A DNA stretch of 64,000 nucleotides from Isoetes taiwanensis (taxonomy: Eukaryota > Streptophyta > Lycopodiopsida > Isoetales > Isoetaceae). Location of the stretch: assembly GCA_021234155.1 (NCBI GenBank), contig JAJEKV010000420.1:62001-126000 (forward strand). The letters run 5' to 3'. Both the position numbers and the translations under genes were made by a program. Within the stretch, counting starts at the first letter, position 1. Every line of letters begins with the position of its first letter. The notes beneath the pieces were generated by a model. That model was given only the letters and a program-made list of their open reading frames with translations, ran no database searches and was not told the DNA's origin. Below are positions 55,404 through 64,000 of the stretch, piece after piece.

Positions 55404-55460
55404 TTTTTTTTTGAAGGCAAGATATTTTAATTTATAATAAATATGGTATACAACCTTATT
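55404..55460 (-). mobile_element. Short 3'-end fragment of the minus-strand L1 LINE family
   Basis: A T-run followed by GAAGGCAAGATATTTTAAT and AATATGGTATAC matches the poly(T)-GAGGGTAAGAATATGGTATA end at 2472-2520. Only the last tens of bases are present. Confidence 0.6.
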
Positions 55461-55489
55461 TATAAGCCTCCTCATAGCAGCATGCTACT

Positions 55490-58080
55490 TTCCACATGCC
55501 GAGAGCAACTTCTATAACACTCATTCGGATGTGGATCGATTGGAGCCCTATGTCGATCTATATGATGACATACAGCAGCACAAACAATTGGGCAAGGTTA
55601 TGTTGCTTGGCGACTTTAATGCACGCACAGGAGCCGAGCAGGTTCCGAAATTTGACCCCTTGGCAGAGGACGTCTTGCAGCTGAACCCCGCAGAGGTGGC
55701 TTGGTCAAGGATATCAGATGACAGCCATATTTCACGCTATGGCAGGCAGTTGCTGTTGCTGGGTAGTATCTTTGACCTGGTTATTTGTAATGGATTGGCA
55801 CAATGGCCGTCTTCCAGTTGCTGCACTTGTAGACAGGAGAACCAAGGGGGCGGCTCCAGTGTGGTCGATTATCTGGCGGTTGAGCGGGCTCGCGCACGGT
55901 TACTCATTTTTCCATCGGACGGACACGGGGACGAAGAAATAGATTCGGACCACCGCCCCTATTCATGCATCTCCATTGGGAGGCTCCCCGCACCTAACGC
56001 CCCGGGCCGCAGGGGTGCCAGCTGCGCTGGACTACGACCGTCGCAGGGACCTATGCCCGGTGCTTGAGCATGATCCGCAGAACTGGCGCAACTCCCCACA
56101 CTTCAAGAGCAATCTGCCGGCTGACTCACACCGCTTCTTCTTTGGCGAAGATGCTTTGGGAGAGGCCGCTCCACGGTAGACCACGAGGCATTACCACCTT
56201 TCCCCGCAACAAATGGTTTGATGATGAGTGTCGGGAGCTTAAACGCACACTCCGGCAAGTCACTGATCCCATCTCTCGCCCACAGGCCATCGGTCAATAC
56301 CGCTCCTTTCTCAAGAACAAGAAGGCGGATACCTGAGAGCATCAAAGCGGATGTTTGGTCTCCGGACGGCACCCCAAGACATTACGGAGAAGGGTCTTGA
56401 GCAAGCCTGCACGCCCCCACGAGGGAACATCACCCGGAGCAATGGGTACAAGTACTTTTGCAATAATTTGTATGACCGGCTCGGGGCCGAACACCAGTCC
56501 CTCCACAGATAGGCATGGCTCCAGTTTATCACGAAGGGGATGTTATCATGGGCCTACAAACGTCTAGCTAATGGGAAGGCGGCCAGATCTAGATGGCATG
56601 CGGTGAGAACCACGAAATGGGTCGGGCCTCCAGCGGGTGCACATCCTCCACAAAGATTGTTCAATAAAGCATTGCGAGAAGGCTTCCCTCATTTAATGGA
56701 CCACGAAAGCGTAGTCGTGCCCATATACAAAGCGGGGACCCTCAATGCCCGCCAACTACCGTACTATTATGGTCAGCTCTCTCTTTTGCAAAACTGTTGC
56801 TATCGGCATCCTTGAGCGGCGGACCGACAATATGGGCAGAGGAAAGCGGAGGTGCGAGCTCTTACACAGGCGGTTTCCGACCCGGACATTCCACCATTGA
56901 TCATATCTTCACTCTGCGCACATTGATTGAGGATAGCAGGAATCGCCCGTGAGAACACATCTTTGTTGTTTCGTTGATTTTGCAAAAGCATTCGACCGCG
57001 GTACCCCGCAAAGAAGCTCGGGGACGATTGCGGCGGCCGGGACCCCCGACTTGCGAGAACGCGGTATATAGGTCATGCGAGGCATGCTCGGGCCGTATCA
57101 CACCGGCGGCACAACCCGATGTCGGTAGTATTGGAGTGCGTGAGGGTTGCCCCTCTCCCCACACTCTTTGGCTCGTACATTGATGGGTTGGAAGATTGGC
57201 TCACGAGCATGGAGGCGCTGGCACATCTCATGCATCACACAATCCGGCAACTCATATATCGACGATGTCAACCTCATGGCCTATACTCCGGAGGACATGC
57301 GGCACACGGATGCTCTTGACACTTTTGCCAATTTCGGCATGCGAGATAACTTGGCCAAAACTAGGGTCTTTGCTAGTTGCGTCGTCCCGTCGGCCGAGCT
57401 TCCCACCTTCACTTACGGGGGCAAGAGGTAGAGGTGGCTCCGACCTACAAGTACTTGGGGATTGAGTTCTCAACTACCACCCATTGGGATGCGGCTATCG
57501 AGGTTGCGGGTCCGCGGCGGGTTGGAAAGCACTATATGCCATGCGAGAACAACGACCACAAGGCAGAGTTATGCGCTGGGGCCTGATCACATTTGTTTGG
57601 GCTTTGGTTGAGCGGTCCTTTTGTATGGGGCAGAAGTGTGGGGTCGGTGATATCCCTCAACACCGGAATGACCTCGAAAGCAGTGCGAAGGCCTTCTTGG
57701 CACGGGCCCGGGGTGAAGTCCACGTTCCCGCACCGGATCCTACTCGGGGAGACGGGCTTTCTACCCCTTCAGCGGGCTGCATTGGAACGCCATATCGTTT
57801 ACTTTCAAAAGGTGGTCGCTATGGCTGATACACGCTTGCCCCATCTTGCTTTGGCCACGGTGATGGGGCCCCAACGCCTGAAATCCTGGCTGAAAGATAA
57901 GCAAACTCGGTGGTTCTCCGCGGTTGGCAGTCAAAACGGCAAGGCCCGTCGAGGGACAAAGAAAGATCGCGAGGCACTTAAACCGCACCTAGATGCTACT
58001 TTCCCCATCGCAAGCTCGGGATCAGAGGCTCGACGCGACGTTAGGCTGGCACACTATCGCCAGACAAGTCAATCCTAGGC
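55490..58080 (+). pseudogene. LINE ORF: endonuclease, reverse transcriptase and C-terminal region
   Basis: The endonuclease frame shows DRLEPYVDLYDDI, GKVMLLGDFNARTG, a VVDYLAVE segment and DSDHRPYS, with the catalytic Asp-Asn and SDH boxes preserved. Reverse transcriptase pieces occur in different frames: KAGTLNARQLPYYYGQLSLL (palm start), GGFRPGHSTIDHIFTLRTLI, VREGCPSPHTL, then LYIDGLEDWL-like sequence and SYIDDVNLMAYT, where the YADD box reads YIDD (about 57.26 kb). The thumb follows with VAPTYKYLGIEFST (57.43 kb). Frames change at least six times, so it is a pseudogene. The GLYID and PTYKYLGI motifs distinguish it from the L1 elements of this window. Confidence 0.82.
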
Positions 58081-58593
58081 TCACAAAGAGGCCCACACCA
58101 AGTGCTTGTACACCCAAATTTTGCCCATGAAGAAGCCGCAGACTTATAGCTTCTATTCGCGCGGGGCACATCGCCTCCGCATTGAAGCAGGCGTTATGCC
58201 GGAAGCACGAGCAAAGGCTTTGCCGATGTTGCCATCGGTAGCGATTGAGGATGAATGTCATACCCTCCGGATCGCCCCGCATTTGCCCATATCCAGAGAG
58301 GTATGTTCGATTGCTTTGGTGCACGGCCAGCCGTTGCATCGATTATTGACTACGGCGTCAGTGGGCTTGTTGGGGTCATACCTCCAGGAGGTTATGGATG
58401 CACGGACTCATTTGTGTCCTACGGGACGGTCTTGAACTGTCCTATGCAATTGTACAGTGTGCCAGCATGCTTATTACTGCTAAGGTTTTTCCCTCGAAAA
58501 CCCGCCGGGTGGGGTTTTTAATCTGTCGATGTACGCTTTTGTTTTTCTTTGTTTGGGTCCCATAGGCCAATTGGTCTCCGTGGACGCTAAAAA

Positions 58594-58626
58594 CTTATTC
58601 TTATTCTTATTCTTATTCTTATTCTT
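58594..58626 (+). repeat. (CTTATT)n 3' tail of the LINE
   Basis: Five to six units of CTTATT close the element. Related copies at 26217 and 32741 have CTTC units instead. Confidence 0.93.
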
Positions 58627-59735
58627 AAAGACTAGATGGAAAAAATTTGCACCACACCCAAAAAACAGGTGAGAGTGAGGCACTAACTAACTTAGTACTA
58701 AAATTAGAGTAGCTCTACATCTTCTTTGCCGCATCTGATACTATTAGTGGACTCACGTCCAACCTTCTTCTCAACATGCAACAAATACTAAAGGAGCAAA
58801 GTCTACATTCTTTCCGCCCATTAGCTATGTCTCACGCCTCCCTGCAGTTCGGGTGTCAAAAATCCCTTAATGGATTGAATAGAATTAAGCCCTGAACAGC
58901 CTAGATTGGGAGCTAAACCAGATGCATGTTCTTCCAATTCAAATGAAAACCAAAGGACCGTGTAGGAGCTGAGGCCATCTGAAGCTCCTACTCCGAAAGA
59001 TGCAAGCACAAAAAGAGTTGAGGTTAGCAAACTTCACCCCGCATGCGAACTTGGACCTGGACTACGACCATCCTCCATAGAAGTACTAGAAGAGGCTACG
59101 CACTCTGTACTATGAAGGATTCTCACAGGGCCTGCCCTAAAGGGTGGTCTGCTTGCTCCTCTGCACCTCTCCTGTCCCAGCATAAGCCCCAAAATCCAGA
59201 TACCAAATCCTCTTTCTTCATTCCAACTGTGTAAACTTGAACCTGCTTGTAAAACCGTCTCTTCCCCTTACTGGGATAGGGGGCGGCTGACAGTAAGGAA
59301 GATCAACACCCTATATGGTTTCAGGTACAAAGGGCAGACTGTTATATCCGCCACATTTCCCTAAGATGCACAAGGATGCAGACCTCTAGCTGTGAAACGC
59401 CTACTGCTAGCATAGACTGTAACCTCAAAACACAGAAATGAAAGTGGAAGCTCGGTTTCTTCTTTTGTCATGATCCATCACAGAAGACCCAGCAATGAAG
59501 CAGCGGCCATACCCATCATCAATACCTCTTGCAATGGCTCTAGATAATACAAAAACAAAACAACTCTTCCTAACTTTGGAAATCAAGCTTGTGTTAAACC
59601 CTGCAGCTCTTTTTGATGTGCAGCAAAGAACTTTGTTTTAGTTTTGACATTGAATGTCATGAATTGTACAAGATGCAATGTGGAATAATATGGGTGGTGC
59701 AAAACAAAAGAAGAGAAGATTTTCTTTTTATCTTC
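58627..59735. other. No recognisable gene
   Basis: No gene was recognised on either strand. A minus-strand frame at 58821-59030 has no identifiable motif. Confidence 0.35.
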
Positions 59736-59781
59736 ATAACAGAGAAAGAGCTACCTTAAAAGCACATAACAAATTTTCAAG

Positions 59782-60290
59782 CAGAATGTTTGATGAACAT
59801 GATGAAGAAGTTGGGGGTAAAGGAGTGGCATGCATTAGGAACCAGCGGTGGGTTTGTAGTGTTCAGAATGCCTCATCTGTACCCTAAAATGGTGAAGAAA
59901 GTTATCATTGCAAGCTCGGGTGTGTGCACGGCACCTTCCAACAATGAGAATCTGTTGCAGGCCTTCAATGCATCACATATAAGTGAAATTCTGATCCCAA
60001 GAACACCTCAGATGGCCAAGAAGAGTCTCAACTTGGTATTGCATAAGCCCAACAACTTGATGCCAAAGTTCTTCTATGCTGACATGGTAGAGGTAAGTTG
60101 TGGAAGTTTTGAGTTTTGGTCTATTTGGTCTGTATGTTATAGCATGTTGGTTTCTCTTAAAAATGAGATAATGCTATTTTTATGGAGTTTTCTTCCCTTG
60201 GTCCTTGAAGGTAGCAAACCGAAACCACACCGAGAAAATAGAGCTTCTGGATGGTCTTGAGATTCCTGTAAACTGGCGGTCACCTGGTAA
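59782..60290 (+). pseudogene. Alpha/beta-hydrolase gene fragment
   Basis: The first exon-like part (to a GTAAGT donor at about 60093) has MMKKLGVKEWHALGTSGGF and FRMPHLYPKMVKKVIIASSG, then HISEILIPRTP and MPKFFYADMVE. A second part after CTTGAAG (about 60210) reads RNHTEKIELLDGLEI. This is the central part of plant alpha/beta-hydrolase-fold proteins. The nucleophile elbow should be G-x-S-x-G (GTSYGGF in relatives) but reads GTSGGF, so one residue next to the catalytic Ser is missing. The N-terminal exons and the catalytic His region are absent. Substrate unknown. Confidence 0.8.
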
Positions 60291-60451
60291 AGAACTCGAC
60301 TATAACTTAAGCCACTTCACTCTCTGGCCATGGAGGGCAACCCTCCATGCGCAGCACCTTGTTTTTATTTGTTATAATGCTACATATTAGATATTACATA
60401 TTGCTATGTGCTTTGCATGTTTTACATGTTTTTACCTATGTTTGCTTTTTT

Positions 60452-60866
60452 TAGGACCCGAAGGGCCCAAAATTTTTTTTAGTATAACAACCAACACATA
60501 ACTACCATTAACATTAATTAATACAACCATTGGGTCCAACACATTTAAATTAAAATTCCCCTTAAACCCCCTTTGGTTTGGGTGCATATTCAAACGGGGG
60601 GTGACGTAGAGCAGTCAAGAGCCCTTATAATTATATTTTGCACGTAGAAAATCAACACCATATAGTATTTTGCTTGAAATCTTATAGTATTTTGCAAATC
60701 TTGTTAGACAGTATAGCAAATTTTTTACTTGCATACCCCACAAACGAGGAACTTTACGTATGGTGTAGATTAAGGAATAAGGGGTGAATATGCCTATCCA
60801 ACAGCTCTAGTTTCCCGGAGTCAACCCCCATGTGAATATGCACCCAAACCCAATTTAATCCCAATT
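60452..60866 (+). repeat. Foldback element, complete but diverged copy
   Basis: It begins at the GACCCGAAGGGCCC hairpin and a T-tract. The left arm is at about 60566-60605 and an inverted right arm at about 60815-60850 (GTGAATATGCACCCAAACC), enclosing the core with TATAGTATTTTGC words. Confidence 0.8.
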
Positions 60867-61740
60867 TAATTAGATGATGGTTCATGTGCCTATTGGGGAA
60901 GAGCAGTGGGAGGTTCACCTTAATCCTGAGATGTATCTGGTGTAGGTAATTACTCGTGAAAAATCTCTCCTCATGTCATGAAGCACATTAACAAAGATGG
61001 AATTATTGTTGTGAGTCTACATAACTGTTGGTGCCATCCCCAGATATATAACGAGTTTATAACCCTATACCCTAAGTCAGATCTGATTAATCCAATCTGC
61101 AAATGACCGGAGATCGATGGGAGGTTTGACCATTGACATCTTGCGTCATCTAATGAGTGAGATATTCATGCCCTCTATCTTCGAGAAAAGATACGAGCCC
61201 AACCATTTCTCTCCTCCTCCTTCCTCAGTCCTAACCTGGTAGATGTGTACATTAGTTAGGGTTTATGGTGCATTGCATATTACAGATGTACTTAGATGCT
61301 CAATTTTATATCTCTTTGTGTATGTGTGTGTATGTGTGCGCATGTCCGCGTGCACGGGAGGTCCAAGTCTACGACAAAAAGATGTGGATAATGACTAGTG
61401 GACAACATGTAAAAGAAGAAAAAGAAAAACAAGATGTTGACGCATCACAAGGTTACCCTTTGGAAAAATGCGGTTCATATTTTTTTCATAATATTTTTTC
61501 ATATGGGGTATTTTGAAGCTAATACGAATGTAACAGATGACAAAAATTGAATGGATGTAATTGAAAAAGGGAGGCAAGTACCATATAAAAAATGGGAATA
61601 TATGTCTATGGAAAAGAACTTGGTTTTTCAGCTATGCTCTCCAATTAGTTGCTCCTGGGACAAGGAAATGTAATATGATCCGCACAAGAGTATTTGACTT
61701 CAGTGATACTTCTTAATTCCTAAGTACATTATTTTCTAGA
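60867..61740. other. No recognisable gene
   Basis: A TGTGTATG-rich stretch lies at about 61310-61345. No gene was recognised. Confidence 0.35.
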
Positions 61741-61744
61741 TAGG

Positions 61745-62040
61745 TTGTGATTAAATACGTACTTTATAGGTACGGTACGGGTACGTACTTTATAGGTACG
61801 GTACCCATATTTTATGATTTTTTTCACAAAAAAAAATGTTAAAGTACGTACCATACGTATTTTATGGTACCGTACGTACCGTACGCGTATTTTGAACAAC
61901 AACATTTTAACGTACTTTCGTACGTTAAATCGGCTGACGTATGTTACCCCGTACTGTACGTTGCGTACGTACCATACACGTACGGTACGGTAAGTACGGT
62001 ACTACACTGGAAGGTACCATACGCATACGTAACCTACACT
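61745..62040. repeat. GTACG/CGTAC-rich block, possible hAT-like remnant
   Basis: GTACGTAC, GGTACGG and CCGTACG words occur more than 20 times in about 300 bp, giving dense self-complementarity. The right edge (GTAACCTACACTG, 62029-62040) reads CAGTGTAGGTTAC on the other strand. The left edge has TAGATAGGTTGTG (about 61738). These resemble imperfect hAT-type ends, but no 8-bp duplication is visible. Confidence 0.45.
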
Positions 62041-63020
62041 GCCAGGAACCCACCAAGAGTAGCAGGAACACCTCATCTGTAACATCCATGCTGGCCAAAA
62101 CCCTGAAGGGGGAGAGGTTTCTTTTTAGCCTGTAAATCCCACTTACCGAGTATCCCTCTTTTCCCTCAATCCCCCAAACCTCCCCAAGGCCTACAATCCC
62201 TGACCAATCATGCATTTTAGCCAAAATGCATCTAAAAATACTCTTGTCCAACACACTGGCTTGTTTGAGCCGAGTTTGGAGTTCAGACCAAGACAACCAT
62301 TGACCGTCCAACCACACGTCAGCCAAGCAGTGGATCCCTTGTTATCTCCACCTCGAATATATGCGGGGGTGGACCAAAGCCAGGGGTAGCCCATGCTTTT
62401 CCCATACTGTTGTGTTCCAGAAGATGCTAAGGCCCCCCACTTCCTCCAGGGGCGGCTTTAGGTGGAAAACCTCTATAACCTCTTGCCCTGCACTGAGTAG
62501 ACCTCGCATAATAGGAGATACGCCGCGTGGCATAGAGAACAAGTAAAAGAAGGAGCTTACCTCCTCCATAAGAACTGACGGCCTGCATAAGGGTGCGCAT
62601 TTGTCTAGCTAGAATCGAACAAAGAGAACCACAGGTGATTGTTCCCCCATAAGAGATCTCCAAATTATTCTTGCTGCCAGGACCTGAGCTTGCAACAGTA
62701 GGTCCTTGCAGCTCAATCCCCCATCTCTTCTGTCCCTGCATACTTCAGACCATGCAAGTTCAGAGGGACCATTCTATATGAACATCCTGATCATCCTCTA
62801 GAGCTTCTCTTAGACTGCCTTAGGGCCCATGAGGACCGAGGAGTAGAACACATGTGAGGATCCAAGCACAGCATTGGCTACCGTCCCTCTACCCATCGTA
62901 GAGAGGCTTCTTAATGACTAGAGATTTATTTTCCTCCGAACCTTCTCCAGAATGGGGGTCCACAGCCCACAAGTGGAGACTTGAAGAGAGAGCGGAATGC
63001 CTAGAAGCTTCATTGTATCT
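62041..63020 (-). mobile_element. L1-type LINE fragment (connection and zf-RVT side)
   Basis: Minus-strand frames include KLLGIPLSL, CGLWTPILEKV, RRDGGLSCKDLLLQAQ and SIFWNTTVWEKHGLPLALVH (about 62.4 kb). These match the order in the LINE at 2.5-5.7 kb (KLLGLPLVL, RRDGGLGCKDLAVQAQ, SIFWNTRIWSQNNLSLALIH). Both ends are truncated, and the GTACG-rich block abuts the downstream side. Confidence 0.85.
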
Positions 63021-63590
63021 TGTTGTCTTAGGATTTGAAGCCCAAGGGCCAAAACAGTACTTGACTATAGTTGTCGGAGGTGCACCCTGGACTACCATAG
63101 TCGTCGGATTCGTCGATCTTACGACCCAGATCGTATGTTGGGGCCTGTGAGCACCTCTTGTTTCGCTTATAGTCATATATAATTGGATGCGCCTATGATT
63201 TTGAAATATGAAATATGATTTTGCCTATGGTTTTGAGGGAATATCGAACCTCTATATGTCTTTGCTAAGATTTAGAATATGAAATACCGGGGCTCGAAAC
63301 TCTACCAAAATAACTCAATGTCCTAATAAGACTAATTTAACCAATATACACGGTGAGCTAATGAGATTATTTTTCATCTTGAATCTATGTTTTTTTTTAT
63401 AACAACCCATTCAATTGTTTTAGGGATATATGTTCTATGGTTTCAAGAATTGTTATTTTTTACATCCATATCAAATCCCCCTGGAACCCCCTGTTATTTT
63501 TGCTACATTGCCTCATTTAATATAGTCTCTCTCATTGTTTCTAACATTTAGTATAGTTTGTGTGGTTGTTTCTAATATGTGAAATTTCTT
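63021..63590. other. No recognisable gene
   Basis: At about 63480-63518 the start motif of the 1.3-kb repeat (AATAACAGGGGG preceded by ATGTAGC) is present on the minus strand. Nothing else was recognised. Confidence 0.4.
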
Positions 63591-63591
63591 C

Positions 63592-64000
63592 CTAAGGGCC
63601 CGAAGGGCCCAAAATTTTTTTTAATGTAGTAATCGACACATAACTATCATTAACATTAATTAATATAGACCATTGCATCCAACACATTTAAATCAAAATC
63701 CCCCTGAAACCCCCTTTGGTTTGGGTGCATATTCACACGGGGGGTTACGTAGGGCGCGAGAGCCCCAACAAATTTACAATACATGTACAAAATTAACACC
63801 ATTAAGTACATTATCTCAAACCTTATAGTATTTTGCAAACCTTAATATACAGTATACAAAAACTTGTACATGCATACCCCACAAATGAGGATCGCTATGT
63901 ACGGTCCAGATCTTGGAATAAAGGGCAAATATGCCCATCCGACAGCTCTCGTTGCTCGGAGTAACCCCCCGTGTGAATATGCACCCAAACCAAAGGGGGT
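63592..64000 (+). repeat. Foldback element with perfect 40-bp inverted repeats
   Basis: The GGCCCGAAGGGCCC hairpin and T-tract are followed by the left arm (63709-63748, starting ACCCCCTTTGGTTTGGGTGC) and the exact reverse complement at 63961-64000. The 212-bp core keeps TATAGTATTTTGCAAAC and GCATACCCCACAAA words found in the 20.3- and 60.6-kb copies. The element may extend beyond the window. Confidence 0.93.

Larger units (their letters stand above)
55480..58626 (+). mobile_element. Microsatellite-tailed LINE, longest copy
   Basis: It contains an APE-type endonuclease (55531-56000), a decayed reverse transcriptase (56.5-57.6 kb) and a C-terminal region. The 3' end GGTCTCCGTGGACGCTAAAAA is followed by a (CTTATT)n tail (58594-58626) rather than poly(A). 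The GC content is higher than in the flanks. The first part of the endonuclease domain is missing, so it is 5'-truncated. Confidence 0.88.

Noticed and set aside
1-64000. LTR retrotransposon (gag-pol, paired LTRs)
   Set aside because: I saw no protease, integrase or RNase H-type pol motifs and no long direct repeats with TG...CA ends. The 1.3-kb direct repeats lack these features.
1-64000. tRNA or rRNA genes
   Set aside because: No A/B-box pair with a cloverleaf and no rRNA-like block was noticed by eye; a covariance-model scan was not possible.

Overview
This window looks like repeat-rich nuclear DNA of a land plant. A fern or other large-genome lineage fits, but the species cannot be named from the sequence. 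The evidence is GT-AG introns, plant-type L1 LINEs with zf-RVT tails, and broken copies of plant genes (sterol 4-alpha-methyl oxidase, actin-related protein 3, hydroxyproline O-galactosyltransferase, an ALE2/PERK-like receptor kinase, an LRR receptor, an alpha/beta-hydrolase). I see no intact host gene, rRNA, tRNA or CRISPR array. Almost everything is mobile DNA or captured, decayed gene fragments.

The dominant structure is a large composite transposon present twice in opposite orientation. The complete-ended copy (41873-53593, 11.7 kb) has perfect 31-bp terminal inverted repeats and a TTAT target duplication. It sits inside an intron of an ARP3 gene remnant whose exons lie on both sides. It carries two divergent modules. 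One (+ strand) is a DUF7869-type, putatively transposase-like gene (50.57-53.42 kb). The other (mostly - strand) has an acidic protein, a small coiled-coil protein, a DUF8039-like protein on the opposite strand, and a spliced gene with a ParB-like DGQHS motif followed by a beta-class DNA-methyltransferase-like region. Both copies are scattered with palindromic GAATTCACGCC/GGCGTGAATTC-type sites. The other copy (6175 to about 15.87 kb) has the same gene order, has lost its right end, and carries a 656-bp hAT-type MITE in the DUF7869 gene. A third, diverged relative is represented by fragments at 30.76-32.24 kb.

Region by region: 0.6-1.6 kb, a basic LINE-ORF1-like reading frame; 2.5-5.7 kb, an L1 LINE on the minus strand; 6.2-15.9 kb, composite copy 1, with a second DUF7869 N-terminal half at 9.0-10.05 kb; 16.5-25 kb, Helitron-like motifs, SMO and LRR gene fragments, and a 1.3-kb repeat present twice; 26.2-28.3 and 32.7-33.7 kb, minus-strand pieces of a LINE family with microsatellite tails; 34.7-40.8 kb, a nearly full-length L1 LINE with poly(A); 41-53.8 kb, the ARP3 remnant split by composite copy 2; 53.9-55.3 kb, galactosyltransferase and receptor-kinase fragments; 55.5-58.6 kb, a longer plus-strand copy of the microsatellite-tailed LINE; 59.7-60.3 kb, a hydrolase fragment; 60.45-64 kb, foldback elements, a GTACG-rich block and another L1 fragment.

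The genes of the composite element probably worked together: a DUF7869 protein is the likely mobilisation enzyme, and the ParB/methyltransferase-like gene and the palindromes are candidates for a recognition or modification system. All copies here are damaged, so any activity would need an intact relative elsewhere in the genome.
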